A stretch of 45,780 nucleotides of DNA from Bacteroidota bacterium (lineage in GTDB: Bacteria; Bacteroidota; Bacteroidia; Chitinophagales; Chitinophagaceae): NCBI GenBank assembly GCA_025362055.1, contig JANYIM010000014.1, forward strand, positions 1 through 45,780, given 5' to 3'. A program made the translations under genes and the position numbers. Below, one piece after another: positions 20,519 through 30,430 of the stretch (positions are counted from its first letter, which is position 1; the number at the start of each line of letters is the position of its first letter). Under the pieces are notes generated by a model that had not been told where the DNA came from, searched no databases, and saw only the letters and a program-made list of their open reading frames with translations.

Positions 20519-21766
20519 ATGGCCAATCCCGCAAAAAAGATCCTTTTCATTTCATACGATGGTATGACTGACCCGTTGGGACAAAGCCAGGTGATCCCTT
20601 ACCTGCAGGGGTTAAGCCATCATGGGTATGAAATATTTTTATTGAGTTGCGAAAAAGAAACCGCCTTTCAACAAAACAAAACCGGGGTTGAACAGTTATT
20701 GAAGGGTTATAACATTCAATGGCTGCCGTTGAATTATACTAAAAATCCGCCCGTACTCTCTACCCTGATCGATATCATCAAATTAAGAAAAGCAGCCAAA
20801 AAAATACACAAGGAACATTCAATAGATATGGTGCATACCAGGCCGGGCGTACCTGCACTGGTGGGTTTGTGGATGAAGAAAAAAATGGGCGTGAAATTCC
20901 TGAATGATATCCGGGAATTTTATGCTGATAGCCGCGTGGAAGGGAATATGTGGAATAATAAGAATCCTTTGTATAAAATAATTTACAATTTTTTTAAAAG
21001 AAAGGAAATAGAAGGAGTTAAACTAAGTGACGGGATCGTTTGTCTTACCCATGCTGCTGAAAAGATCATACGGCAATGGCCGGAATATACGCAAAGCATC
21101 CCCCTGGAAGTGATACCATGCAGTGTGGACCTGGCTTTATTTGATCCTGCAAAGATCAGCGCCAATAAAAAAAATGAGTTAAGGAAAGAATTGAATATCG
21201 GGGAAGGCGATCTCATCGTTAGTTATCTTGGTTCCATTGGCGGATGGTATCTCACCGCCGAGATGATGCAGTTCTGTAAATTATTAAGTGATAAAAAGAC
21301 AGGTGTAAAATTTCTCTTCATTTCCCCGCATCGCCATGATGAGATCGTTGCAGCAGCAGCAAAATATGGTGTATCTCCTGAAAAGATCATTACTAAAAAA
21401 GCAGGAAGGCAGGATGTCCCCTTATTGCTTTCCTTAAGTGATTATGCTGTTTTTTTTATCAGGCCATGTTATTCCAAACAATCTTCATCACCAACAAAGC
21501 ACGGCGAAATAATGGCAATGGGCATACCTTTGATCACCAATAGCGGAGTAGGCGATGTGAAGGAAGTGGTCATAAGATATAACTCCGGTATCGTGCTGGA
21601 TGAATTCACTGAGCCGGCTTTTGCAGCAGCGGTTGATAAGGCCCTGTCGGCGTGCAACTACGATGCAGCCGGCATCAGGCAGGGAGCCAGGGATTTTTAT
21701 TCACTCGATTCAGCCATTGAAAAATATAATAAGATCTACAGTCAGGTACTTGGTCTAGAAATGTAG
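20519..21766 (+). CDS. glycosyltransferase (GT4-like)
   Basis: ILFISYDGMTDPLGQSQVIPYLQGLSHHGYEIFLLSCEK ... VRPxx-type C-terminus PTKHGEIMAMGIPLITNSGVGDVKEVV. Confidence 0.85.
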   Translation: MANPAKKILFISYDGMTDPLGQSQVIPYLQGLSHHGYEIFLLSCEKETAFQQNKTGVEQLLKGYNIQWLPLNYTKNPPVLSTLIDIIKLRKAAKKIHKEHSIDMVHTRPGVPALVGLWMKKKMGVKFLNDIREFYADSRVEGNMWNNKNPLYKIIYNFFKRKEIEGVKLSDGIVCLTHAAEKIIRQWPEYTQSIPLEVIPCSVDLALFDPAKISANKKNELRKELNIGEGDLIVSYLGSIGGWYLTAEMMQFCKLLSDKKTGVKFLFISPHRHDEIVAAAAKYGVSPEKIITKKAGRQDVPLLLSLSDYAVFFIRPCYSKQSSSPTKHGEIMAMGIPLITNSGVGDVKEVVIRYNSGIVLDEFTEPAFAAAVDKALSACNYDAAGIRQGARDFYSLDSAIEKYNKIYSQVLGLEM

Positions 21767-21833
21767 GTTTGCACGTTGGCGTATGCATTTCTAAACTCCT
21801 GAACACTAAACATAATTATTTTACATTTACAGC

Positions 21834-22991
21834 ATGAGTAAAAAATATTTGATCATAGGTTCGGGTTTTTCGGGTGCAGTGCTGGCACACCAGCTGGCAA
21901 CAAAGTCAGATTGCACGATCGATATTTGGGATGAAAGGGATCATATCGGCGGAAACTGTCATACCGAAAGAGATCCGCAAACCGGTATCATGGTACACCA
22001 GTACGGGCCGCACATTTTTAATACCGATAAAAAGGAAATATGGGATTTTGTAAATAGCCTTGTAGAATTCAGGCCTTATGTACATCGTGTAAAAGCGATG
22101 AGTAACGGAAAAGTATATTCGCTACCGGTGAATTTGCATACCATCAATCAATTGTTTCAACGGTCATTTACACCCGATGAAGCGAAAGCATTTTTAGAAA
22201 CACTGGGCGACCAATCAATTGACGATCCAAAGAATTTTGAAGAACAGGCACTGCGTTTTATTGGCAAGGAATTATACTATGCCTTCTTTTATGGCTACAC
22301 CAAAAAACAATGGGGTTGCGAACCAACGGAATTGCCTGCGTCTATCCTAAAAAGGATCCCGGTCCGTTTCAATTACGATGATAATTATCACAACAATATC
22401 TTCACAGGGATCCCTGTTGAAGGATACACCGCTTTGATCCAAAAATTAATTGATCATCCTTGCATCCGGGTTTCACTGAATAAAAAATTCGATCCTGCAA
22501 TGGATATCTCCGGCTATGACCATGTGTTTTACACAGGCCCCATTGATGCATGGTTCAATTTTAAATATGGCCGCCTGGGTTATCGTACGGTAACATTTGA
22601 AAAATGTTATGCCGATGGCGATTTCCAGGGTACCGCACAGATGAATTATTGTGACGTGGAAACACCTTTTACCAGGATAACCGAACATAAACATTTTACC
22701 AACTGGGAAAAGCACGATACCACCATTTACTTTAAAGAATTCAGCAAAGAATCCGAACCAACCGATATTCCCTATTATCCTAAACGCCTGGAACACGATA
22801 AGGGCTTACTGCTGCAATACCGTGCAGCCGCAGCGTCCCTGCAAAAAATTACCTTCATTGGCCGCCTTGCCACATACCGTTATATGGATATGCACCATGT
22901 GATAGGGGAGGCATTGAATTATGCAACTGTTTTTTTAACTGCGCTTGCGTCTCAACAAAAGCCCCCTGTTTTTCCCAATACTGAAAATTAG
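21834..22991 (+). CDS. glf: UDP-galactopyranose mutase
   Basis: KYLIIGSGFSGAVLAHQLATKSDCTIDIWDERDHIGGNCHTERDPQTGIMVHQYGPHIFNTDKKEIWDFVNSL; YTKKQWG; RIPVRFNYDDNYHNNIFTGIPVEGYTALIQKL. Confidence 0.97.
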   Translation: MSKKYLIIGSGFSGAVLAHQLATKSDCTIDIWDERDHIGGNCHTERDPQTGIMVHQYGPHIFNTDKKEIWDFVNSLVEFRPYVHRVKAMSNGKVYSLPVNLHTINQLFQRSFTPDEAKAFLETLGDQSIDDPKNFEEQALRFIGKELYYAFFYGYTKKQWGCEPTELPASILKRIPVRFNYDDNYHNNIFTGIPVEGYTALIQKLIDHPCIRVSLNKKFDPAMDISGYDHVFYTGPIDAWFNFKYGRLGYRTVTFEKCYADGDFQGTAQMNYCDVETPFTRITEHKHFTNWEKHDTTIYFKEFSKESEPTDIPYYPKRLEHDKGLLLQYRAAAASLQKITFIGRLATYRYMDMHHVIGEALNYATVFLTALASQQKPPVFPNTEN

Positions 22992-23101
22992 AAACTTATA
23001 TTTGCAGCCAAAGCGACGCCAACACTATCGGGCCCAACGCCCTGTGAATATGCTGTCCGGCGATCGGCTATTTACTTTTAGAAAATTGAACACCAGTGTT
23101 A

Positions 23102-24082
23102 ATGAAAAATGGAAATTTTGTTATATCCCTTGATTTTGAGATTTACTGGGGAGTAAGGGATGTGCTGCAACTGAACGACTACAAGGATCATCTTTTGGGA
23201 GTACGTAATGTGATCCCCGGTCTGCTTAATTTATTTAGTAAATATGATATCAACGCAACCTTTGCCACCGTTGGTTTATTATTTTTTAATGACAAAGAAG
23301 AGTTACTGGCAGGCCTACCCGAAAGGAAACCAAAATACATGGATAGCCATATCTCTCCATATGAAGGGCATTTTGATGAAGTTGGTAAGGATGAGGCAGA
23401 AGATGTTTTTCATTTCGCCCCATCATTGATAAAAATGATACAGCAATCCGGCCAGGAGATAGGCTGCCAGACATTCTCCCATTATTACTGCCTCGAAAGC
23501 GGACAAACCATTGATGATTTCAGCGAAGACCTGAAAGCTGCCAAGCGCATTGCAGAAAAAAGGGGGGTCAATTTGAAAAGTTTCGTATTCCCACGTAACC
23601 AGTATAACGAAGCATACCTGCACGTTTGTAAAGAAGAAGGCATTAGCTCTTTCCGCGGCAATGAAACATCCTGGCTTTACAAAGCCAAAGATGCCGATAG
23701 CGAAACTACGTTGCGTCGGGCCATTCGTTTACTGGATGCATATATTAACCTGAGTGGCCATCATTGTCACGAAGTAAATTACCTGGAGTACCTGGACCTG
23801 TACAATATTCCTGCAAGCCGTTTTTTAAGGCCGTATTCAAAGAAGCTGGCTTTCCTGGAAAACTTAAGATTGAAAAGGATCATGAACAGTATGACGCATG
23901 CAGCAAAACACGGATTAACCTATCATCTCTGGTGGCACCCGCACAATTTTGGAATCAATACCGCAGAAAACCTTGCTTTTTTAGAAAAAATATTGTTGCA
24001 TTACCAGAAGCTGTCAAAAAAATATGTTTTTCGCAGTGTAAGCATGCAACAGTTGACTGAGTTATTAAAGAAAGAAAAATGA
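23102..24082 (+). CDS. polysaccharide deacetylase family protein
   Basis: NGNFVISLDFEIYWGVRDV ... INATFATVGLLFF ... EIGCQTFSHYYC ... HLWWHPHNFGINTAENLAFLEKIL. ORF track starts at 23096; ATG 23102 is more likely. Confidence 0.85.
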   Translation: MKNGNFVISLDFEIYWGVRDVLQLNDYKDHLLGVRNVIPGLLNLFSKYDINATFATVGLLFFNDKEELLAGLPERKPKYMDSHISPYEGHFDEVGKDEAEDVFHFAPSLIKMIQQSGQEIGCQTFSHYYCLESGQTIDDFSEDLKAAKRIAEKRGVNLKSFVFPRNQYNEAYLHVCKEEGISSFRGNETSWLYKAKDADSETTLRRAIRLLDAYINLSGHHCHEVNYLEYLDLYNIPASRFLRPYSKKLAFLENLRLKRIMNSMTHAAKHGLTYHLWWHPHNFGINTAENLAFLEKILLHYQKLSKKYVFRSVSMQQLTELLKKEK

Positions 24083-24849
24083 ATCATTCAAAAATAGTAT
24101 TGTTAGCAGGAAAAGGTGCTTCCACGAACATACTGTACAATGCTTTGAAAAATGATCTTACGATCGATACCATTATCCTTGAAGAACCAGTTGGTAAAGG
24201 GGACTTCTTAAAAAAAAGAATAAAAAAATTAGGCCTGTGGCGGGTTTCAGGGCAGATCCTCTTTCAGTTCATCATTGTAAAAATACTGAACCTTAGTTCC
24301 GGAAAAAGAAAGAAGGCGATACTGCAGCAATTTAAAATGGACAACAATGCACTGCCTTTAGAAAAGACGAGGCAGGTGGTTTCGGTTAATGACGAAACAT
24401 GCTTGCAGCTATTGCAGGAGATCGGCCCACAACTTGTTATTGTGAATGGAACAAGAATAATTTCAAAGCGTATCCTCGATGCCGTTAGTGCCACCTTCAT
24501 CAACATACACGCCGGCATTACGCCACAATACAGGGGCGTTCATGGCGCTTACTGGGCACTGGTGAATAACGACGAAAAGAACTGCGGCGTTACCATCCAT
24601 CTGGTAGATGCCGGTATTGATACGGGAGGAGTGCTCTATCAAAAAACAATCACTGTTGGCCGTACCGATAATTTTGTTACCTATCCCTTACTGCAGCTCG
24701 GCGAAGGGATCCCCTTGATGAAACAGGCAATTGCAGCCTTTTTGCAAAATCGCCTCGCCAGGATCGAAACTGAAAAACAAAGCCGACTTTGGTCACATCC
24801 CACCATTTGGCAGTACCTTTTTTACCGCATAGGTAAGAATAAAAGATAA
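24079..24849 (+). CDS. formyltransferase family protein (sugar N-formyltransferase candidate)
   Basis: Formyl_trans_N core: VSATFINIHAGITPQYRGVHGAYWALVNNDEKNCGVTIHLVDAGIDTGGVLYQKTITV (N-x-H ... D triad). ATGA overlap with the deacetylase. Confidence 0.85.
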   Translation: MNHSKIVLLAGKGASTNILYNALKNDLTIDTIILEEPVGKGDFLKKRIKKLGLWRVSGQILFQFIIVKILNLSSGKRKKAILQQFKMDNNALPLEKTRQVVSVNDETCLQLLQEIGPQLVIVNGTRIISKRILDAVSATFINIHAGITPQYRGVHGAYWALVNNDEKNCGVTIHLVDAGIDTGGVLYQKTITVGRTDNFVTYPLLQLGEGIPLMKQAIAAFLQNRLARIETEKQSRLWSHPTIWQYLFYRIGKNKR

Positions 24850-25027
24850 TATATAATAAAAAAACGCTTTTTTGACCCCTTTGTTTTCTACATTTCTGCC
24901 TCAAAACACCTGTAAATCAATTTTTTAGCCTCTTCCTTTATATTTTACTTTCTGTGCAATATTAGAAATATTACTACGTTATAGTACAGTCCATAATATT
25001 CTATTCTAAAAACCTAATACCGATCCT

Positions 25028-26026
25028 ATGGAGAAGGTAATTGCCCTGGTTGTCACGTACAACCGCCAGGTCCTCCTTTCAGAGTGCATTGAAGCATTGC
25101 GTAAACAATCCCGTCCTTTAGATGCGATACTCGTTGTAAATAACGGAAGTACCGATGGTACGGAAGAGTGGTTACACAACCAAAAAGACATCCAATTCAT
25201 TACTCAAAAAAATGTGGGTTCCAGTGGTGGCTTTAGCACCGGTATTAACTGGGCTTATCAAAAAGGGTATTCCTGGATTTGGTGTATGGACGATGACGGC
25301 TACCCGAAAGAAGATGCTTTGGAAAATCTGCTGGATGCCGATGATGGTAACCTGCGACTGCTGAATTGTGCAGTGATAGATAAGGAAAATAAAAGATCAT
25401 TTGTATGGAAAACGCAGCAATATAAAACACTGGATGAAGTAGATCGCAAGATCATAGAAGGCATCGGGCACCCGTTCAACGGAACGATGCTGCACCGCCG
25501 GATCATTGAAAGAGTAGGCGTACCTAAGCCTAAATTTTTTCTTTGGGGCGATGAAACAGAGTATTACTACCGGATCGTAAAGCGGAATGATATCCCCGTT
25601 TGCACAGTATCCGACAGCATTCATTACCACCCTTCTACTGCATTTTCTGTTAAACAGGACTGGGATTATACAAGCGCATGGAAAATGTATTTCTATGTGC
25701 GTAACCGCTTTCATGTACACCGTGTAAAATTCAATAACAAGGCAATTGCAACATTGCATTATTGTTGTTTTTTGATCGCTTTTGCAGGAGTTGTACTGCT
25801 TTACCAGAAAACAGACAAACTGAAAAAGATCAGTTTCATGATGTGGCCTGCAGCAGATGCCTTTACCAATAATTTTGAAGCAACACCACCATTGATACTG
25901 GAGAAATTAAAAGCCAGGTCAAGGTTCTCATTGAATACTACCATCAACGGCTACCTGAAAAACATCTGGTCGGCTGTATTAACACCATTTACACCACAAC
26001 GAAACAGAAGGGCAGCAAATGCATAA
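25028..26026 (+). CDS. glycosyltransferase family 2, galactofuranosyltransferase GlfT-like
   Basis: VIALVVTYNRQVLLSECIEALRKQSRPLDAILVVNNGSTDGTEEWL ... NVGSSGGFSTGINWAYQKGYSWIWCMDDDGYP ... FFLWGDETEYYYRI. Same locus as glf. Confidence 0.8.
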   Translation: MEKVIALVVTYNRQVLLSECIEALRKQSRPLDAILVVNNGSTDGTEEWLHNQKDIQFITQKNVGSSGGFSTGINWAYQKGYSWIWCMDDDGYPKEDALENLLDADDGNLRLLNCAVIDKENKRSFVWKTQQYKTLDEVDRKIIEGIGHPFNGTMLHRRIIERVGVPKPKFFLWGDETEYYYRIVKRNDIPVCTVSDSIHYHPSTAFSVKQDWDYTSAWKMYFYVRNRFHVHRVKFNNKAIATLHYCCFLIAFAGVVLLYQKTDKLKKISFMMWPAADAFTNNFEATPPLILEKLKARSRFSLNTTINGYLKNIWSAVLTPFTPQRNRRAANA

Positions 26027-26080
26027 ACAAGCCTGGATATTTTAACCGCTTAAAAAAACCTTGTATCGGTTCTCCCCCTA

Positions 26081-27466
26081 ATGGATGCCAATGATTACAT
26101 ACTGTTTTTTGTCTACACTTTTGTATTCTACCTGATCTTTAAGAGCCGCCGGACCTTTTATACGGACCCCATTCTGCGACATTATCACAAGGTGGGGTTT
26201 TGGATAAAGATATTTTCAACCATTGCTTTTACCGTTTTTAATTATAAGATATCCCTCGGGGATTCTGTGGTATTATATTGGAGGGAAGGTTATAATATCT
26301 TCCAGCTGATACAACATGATATTCATAATATCAAATTACTTTTCATTCACGGAAAGGAATTTGACCAGGCCTTACTGGCAGATACCTGGAACCTGGGTTA
26401 TTTCAATGACGACAATAATTACATGGTGACCAAGATCGTTGCCGTATTTTCTTTTCTAACCTTTGGAAAATACATGGTGATCAACCTCTTTTTTTCCATG
26501 ATATCTTTCTCGGGTGTATGGAGGTTATACAAGTTTTTTTATGAACAATACCCGCATTTGTATAAGCAGCTGGCGATCGCCATTTTATATTTGCCCACTT
26601 TTGTTTTTTGGAGTTCAGGCATATTAAAGGATCCAATTTGTACGGGTGCAATCGGCTGGCTTACCTACGCATTGTATGAGATGTTCTATAAGAAAAAGGC
26701 GTTCTTAAAAAATATCATCATTATCGTCTTTGCCAGTTTTGCCCTCATCAATCTAAAAATGTATATTCTTGTATCTTATGTGCCATTCTTCCTTTTATTC
26801 CTTATCCTAAAAAATGTGAACCTTATCAGGAATTCATTAGTAAAATTCCTGATCGGGCCCGCACTCATCATTGGTAGTATATTCGCAGGCCAGCAAGTAA
26901 TGAAAAAATTTGAAAAAGACCTTGGGAGCTATGCGGCGGAGGGGCTTGCTAACCAGATCAAACACCAGCAGGACACTTACAAGCAACAGGCTGCTGAAGG
27001 TATCGGCGAATCCAATTTTTCACTGGGTGTAGATTTCGACGGATCAATGGGCAGTATGTTAAAGATGGCACCGGCAGCTATTGTGGCAACATTATACCGG
27101 CCCTTTATCTGGGAATCGACCAAGATATCAACGCTGCTTTCATCACTTGAAAGCCTTGCATTGATGATACTTACTTTGTCCATTTTATTTAAAGTTGGAC
27201 CGCGTAAATTTTTTCGAACGATCATCAAAGACCCAACCATCACGTATTGTTTCCTGTTTGCCCTGCTTTTTGCTTTATTTGTTGGGGCAACTACGCCTAA
27301 TTTTGGAACACTGTGCCGGTATAAAATTCCCTGCATGCCCTTTTATGTAATTGCATTGTTCCTCATCCGGGATAAATGTTTAAATCCCAAACAGGCACCT
27401 GCTACTAAAGCCAAAATTCCCGAAAAAAATGACCACAAATTTGAACCACAACTTGAACTCGCTTAA
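26081..27466 (+). CDS. polytopic membrane protein, candidate polysaccharide polymerase (paralogue of 12632..13969)
   Basis: 461 aa polytopic; FWSSGILKD, RPFIWES, LLSSLES, PNFGTLCRYKIPCMPFY blocks shared with the product of 12632..13969. Confidence 0.5.
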   Translation: MDANDYILFFVYTFVFYLIFKSRRTFYTDPILRHYHKVGFWIKIFSTIAFTVFNYKISLGDSVVLYWREGYNIFQLIQHDIHNIKLLFIHGKEFDQALLADTWNLGYFNDDNNYMVTKIVAVFSFLTFGKYMVINLFFSMISFSGVWRLYKFFYEQYPHLYKQLAIAILYLPTFVFWSSGILKDPICTGAIGWLTYALYEMFYKKKAFLKNIIIIVFASFALINLKMYILVSYVPFFLLFLILKNVNLIRNSLVKFLIGPALIIGSIFAGQQVMKKFEKDLGSYAAEGLANQIKHQQDTYKQQAAEGIGESNFSLGVDFDGSMGSMLKMAPAAIVATLYRPFIWESTKISTLLSSLESLALMILTLSILFKVGPRKFFRTIIKDPTITYCFLFALLFALFVGATTPNFGTLCRYKIPCMPFYVIALFLIRDKCLNPKQAPATKAKIPEKNDHKFEPQLELA

Positions 27467-27543
27467 AGCACTCCGGTTTTCATATACTACATTCGTTTCG
27501 GCTAAGGTCAATATATTTGCTTTCTGTAAAAGAATACTATCAA

Positions 27544-28695
27544 ATGCCTAAACTTATACGCATAACAACGGTACCAATGGCATTGAGGTATTTATTACCC
27601 GGGCAAATGCGGTTCATGGCAGCAAACGGTTATGATGTATTGATGATAAGCGCTGATGGAAAAGAATTGAACGATGTAATAAAAAATGAAGGCTGCCGCC
27701 ATATCATTGTACCGATGACAAGAAGGATCACTCCTTTTCGTGACCTGCAATGTTTATTTCAACTTATCAGGATTTTCAGGAAAGAAAAACCGGATATTGT
27801 TCATACACATACGCCTAAAGCAGGTTTGTTGGGAATGCTCGCTGCAAAATACTGCGGCGTGAAACTCAGGATCCATACCGTTGCAGGTTTGCCCATGATG
27901 GTGGAAAAAGGTTTCAAATACCGGCTCTTGAAACTTATTGAGAAAAAAACCTATGCAGCAGCCAATCATATTTGGCCCAATAGCAATTCTTTGTTGCAAT
28001 TTATTACAAAGCAACAGCTCACAAACCCTCAAAAACTGCAGGTCATCGGCAAAGGTTCTACGAACGGTATTGATGTAAATTTTTTTAACAGGGCCACGCT
28101 CGATGAACAACTAGCCATCCGGGCAAAAACTTCCATTAATTATTCAACTCAAAATAAGTACCTCCTTTTTGTTGGCCGCCTTGTGGCTGATAAAGGCATT
28201 GTGGAACTGCTGCAGATTTTTTTAAGATTGCAAAAGCAGCATCATTCATTGAAACTTATTCTTGTAGGCGAATATGAAACAAAATTGGATCCCTTACCGG
28301 CCGCTACAATAAAAGAAATTGAAACAAACCCGGCTGTCATTCATATCAATTGGACCAACGACGTTAAATATTATATGTCCTTAGCCGATCATTTTGTTTT
28401 TCCCTCGCATCGCGAAGGATTTCCCAATGTATTGTTACAGGCCGGTGCAATGGAACTACCCATCATCTGCAGTCGCATTGCGGGCAATGTTGATATCGTT
28501 ACCCATGAGGAAACAGGGTTGATCTTTGACACCGGTAATGAGCAACAAATACAGGAACTGGTTGAACAAGCGTTGAACGATCCCGAACCTGTTAACGCCA
28601 TGGCAAAAAAATTAAAACAGGCCATTTACGAAGATTACCGCCGGGAAAATATCTGGCAAAATATTCTTGAAGCATACAAATCATTGGTAAATTAG
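27544..28695 (+). CDS. glycosyltransferase family 4 (PglA/CapJ-like)
   Basis: HTHTPKAGLLGMLAAKYCGVKLRIHTVAGLPMM ... HFVFPSHREGFPNVLLQAGAMELPIICSRIAGNVDIV. Start likely ATG 27544 (MPKLIRITTVP) rather than 27517. Confidence 0.9.
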   Translation: MPKLIRITTVPMALRYLLPGQMRFMAANGYDVLMISADGKELNDVIKNEGCRHIIVPMTRRITPFRDLQCLFQLIRIFRKEKPDIVHTHTPKAGLLGMLAAKYCGVKLRIHTVAGLPMMVEKGFKYRLLKLIEKKTYAAANHIWPNSNSLLQFITKQQLTNPQKLQVIGKGSTNGIDVNFFNRATLDEQLAIRAKTSINYSTQNKYLLFVGRLVADKGIVELLQIFLRLQKQHHSLKLILVGEYETKLDPLPAATIKEIETNPAVIHINWTNDVKYYMSLADHFVFPSHREGFPNVLLQAGAMELPIICSRIAGNVDIVTHEETGLIFDTGNEQQIQELVEQALNDPEPVNAMAKKLKQAIYEDYRRENIWQNILEAYKSLVN

Positions 28696-28712
28696 ATAAT
28701 TAATAAAAGAAG

Positions 28713-29318
28713 ATGATCTTAATTGGGTATTCCGGGCATGCTTTTGTTGTTTGCGGCATCTTAAAGGCCGCAGGACAAACCATTACCGGTTATTGCGATA
28801 AACAGGAAAAAGAATACAATCCTTTTGGGCTAGCATACCTGGGTGACGAGCTTTCGGATGGGGCGCTGGCATCCATGCAACAGAACGGCTGCTTCATCGC
28901 CGTTGGTGATAATGCGGTCCGCAATAAGATCAGTGATCAACTTTCGTTAAAGGGTATACGCATTTTTAATGCCATTCATCCGGCTGCATTTATCGATCCT
29001 ACGGCAGCAATAGCAGCTGGTGGTGTAATGATAGCCGCAAATGTTACCATCAACCCGCTTGCGAAGATCGGCACTGGCGTTATATGCAATACAGCCTGTA
29101 TCATTGAGCACGAATGCGTGGTGGATGATTTTGCCCATATTGGCCCTGGTACTGTGTTGTGTGGGAATGTAAAAATAGGCAGGCAGTCTTTTGTGGGCGC
29201 CAATGCCGTGGTAAGGCAGGGGGTTACAGTTGGGAAAAATGTAATGATCGGCGCAGGCGCGGTAGTGGTGAAAAATATACCGGATAACGTTACAGTAGTG
29301 GGCGTTCCGGCTAAATAA
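28713..29318 (+). CDS. NeuD/PglD-like sugar O/N-acyltransferase (left-handed beta-helix)
   Basis: Hexapeptide repeats IDPTAAIAAGGVMIAANVTINPLAKIGTGVICNTACIIEHECVVDDFAHIGPGTVLCGNVKIG. Confidence 0.9.
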   Translation: MILIGYSGHAFVVCGILKAAGQTITGYCDKQEKEYNPFGLAYLGDELSDGALASMQQNGCFIAVGDNAVRNKISDQLSLKGIRIFNAIHPAAFIDPTAAIAAGGVMIAANVTINPLAKIGTGVICNTACIIEHECVVDDFAHIGPGTVLCGNVKIGRQSFVGANAVVRQGVTVGKNVMIGAGAVVVKNIPDNVTVVGVPAK

Positions 29319-29373
29319 CGATCTTTGATCAAAGGTGTTCGTGTACCTTTGCAACGTTTTAAAATAAATCATT

Positions 29374-30345
29374 ATGAAGGTCTTAGTTACAGGTGGCGCA
29401 GGATATATCGGCTCAGTTTTAGTACGTCAGTTACTTGATAAAGGCCATAACGTCCGTGCATTTGATTCATTAAAATTTGGCGGCGAAGCATTGTATGATG
29501 TAATGCTGAATCCCTGCTTTGAATTCATGAAAGGCGATATTCGCATAGCGGCAGACGTAGATAAAGCTTTGCAGGGAATTGATGCGATCGCACATCTTGC
29601 AGCGATCGTGGGAGACCCTGCCTGTAAAAAATTCAGTGAGGAAGCCAATGAAACCAATTGGGATGGAAGTGTTGCACTGTTCAACGCTGCAGAAAAAGCA
29701 GGGATCAAAAGGTTTGTTTTTGCCAGCACCTGCAGCAACTATGGCAAGATGCCCGACCCTGAATCCTTTGTGGTGGAAACATCCGACTTAAATCCTATTT
29801 CACTGTATGCAGAATTAAAAGTAAAATTTGAAAAATACCTGTTGCAGGAAAATAAAGACAGCAGGATATGCAGTACTGCATTAAGGTTTAGCACGGTATA
29901 TGGTTTTTCACCGCGTATCCGTTTTGACCTTACCGTAAATGAATTTACCCGCAATGCCGCCGTACATGGAGAACAGGAGATATGGGGTAAACAGTTCTGG
30001 CGCCCTTATTGCCATGTAGATGACCTTGCAAGATCGGTGGTATTAATATTGGAAAGCCCCGAAGAAAAAGTTCGTGCCAATGTTTTCAATGTGGGTAATA
30101 CCGAAGAGAATTATAATAAAGGGATGATCATTGAAGAAGTATGTAAAATAGTACCCAACGTAAAAGTGATCTATGTTGAAAGCAGTGAAGACCCCCGTGA
30201 TTACAGGGTGAATTTTGATAAAATAAAAAATGAACTTGGATTTACAATTACCAAAACGGTCCCGGATGGTGTAAAAGAAGTATATGCCTTACTGAAAACG
30301 GGAATTGTAACCGACCCTTTTGCGCAGCGATTCAAAAATATATGA
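29374..30345 (+). CDS. NAD-dependent epimerase/dehydratase (extended SDR)
   Basis: MKVLVTGGAGYIGSVLVRQLLDKGHNVRAFDSL ... AIAHLAAIVGDPAC ... FASTCSNYGK ... YAELKVKFEK (YxxxK). Confidence 0.9.
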   Translation: MKVLVTGGAGYIGSVLVRQLLDKGHNVRAFDSLKFGGEALYDVMLNPCFEFMKGDIRIAADVDKALQGIDAIAHLAAIVGDPACKKFSEEANETNWDGSVALFNAAEKAGIKRFVFASTCSNYGKMPDPESFVVETSDLNPISLYAELKVKFEKYLLQENKDSRICSTALRFSTVYGFSPRIRFDLTVNEFTRNAAVHGEQEIWGKQFWRPYCHVDDLARSVVLILESPEEKVRANVFNVGNTEENYNKGMIIEEVCKIVPNVKVIYVESSEDPRDYRVNFDKIKNELGFTITKTVPDGVKEVYALLKTGIVTDPFAQRFKNI

Positions 30346-30430
30346 TCCTGCTTAAATAATGATCTTTATGCGGGCGTTGCAACAACGCTCCTTTTTTTTT
30401 AATAGGTTTGCAAAGCAAATTATCTTGACC

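Noticed and set aside
22473-22796. Antisense ORFs over real genes (e.g. 22473..22796 -, 27754..28110 -, 28947..29372 -, 40569..40979 -, 44992..45336 -)
   Set aside because: They lie wholly within strongly supported genes, lack recognisable domains and look like chance open frames.
24855-24875. AAAAAAACGCTTTTTT as a rho-independent terminator after the formyltransferase
   Set aside because: A/T-only arms with almost no GC stem; too weak to call.
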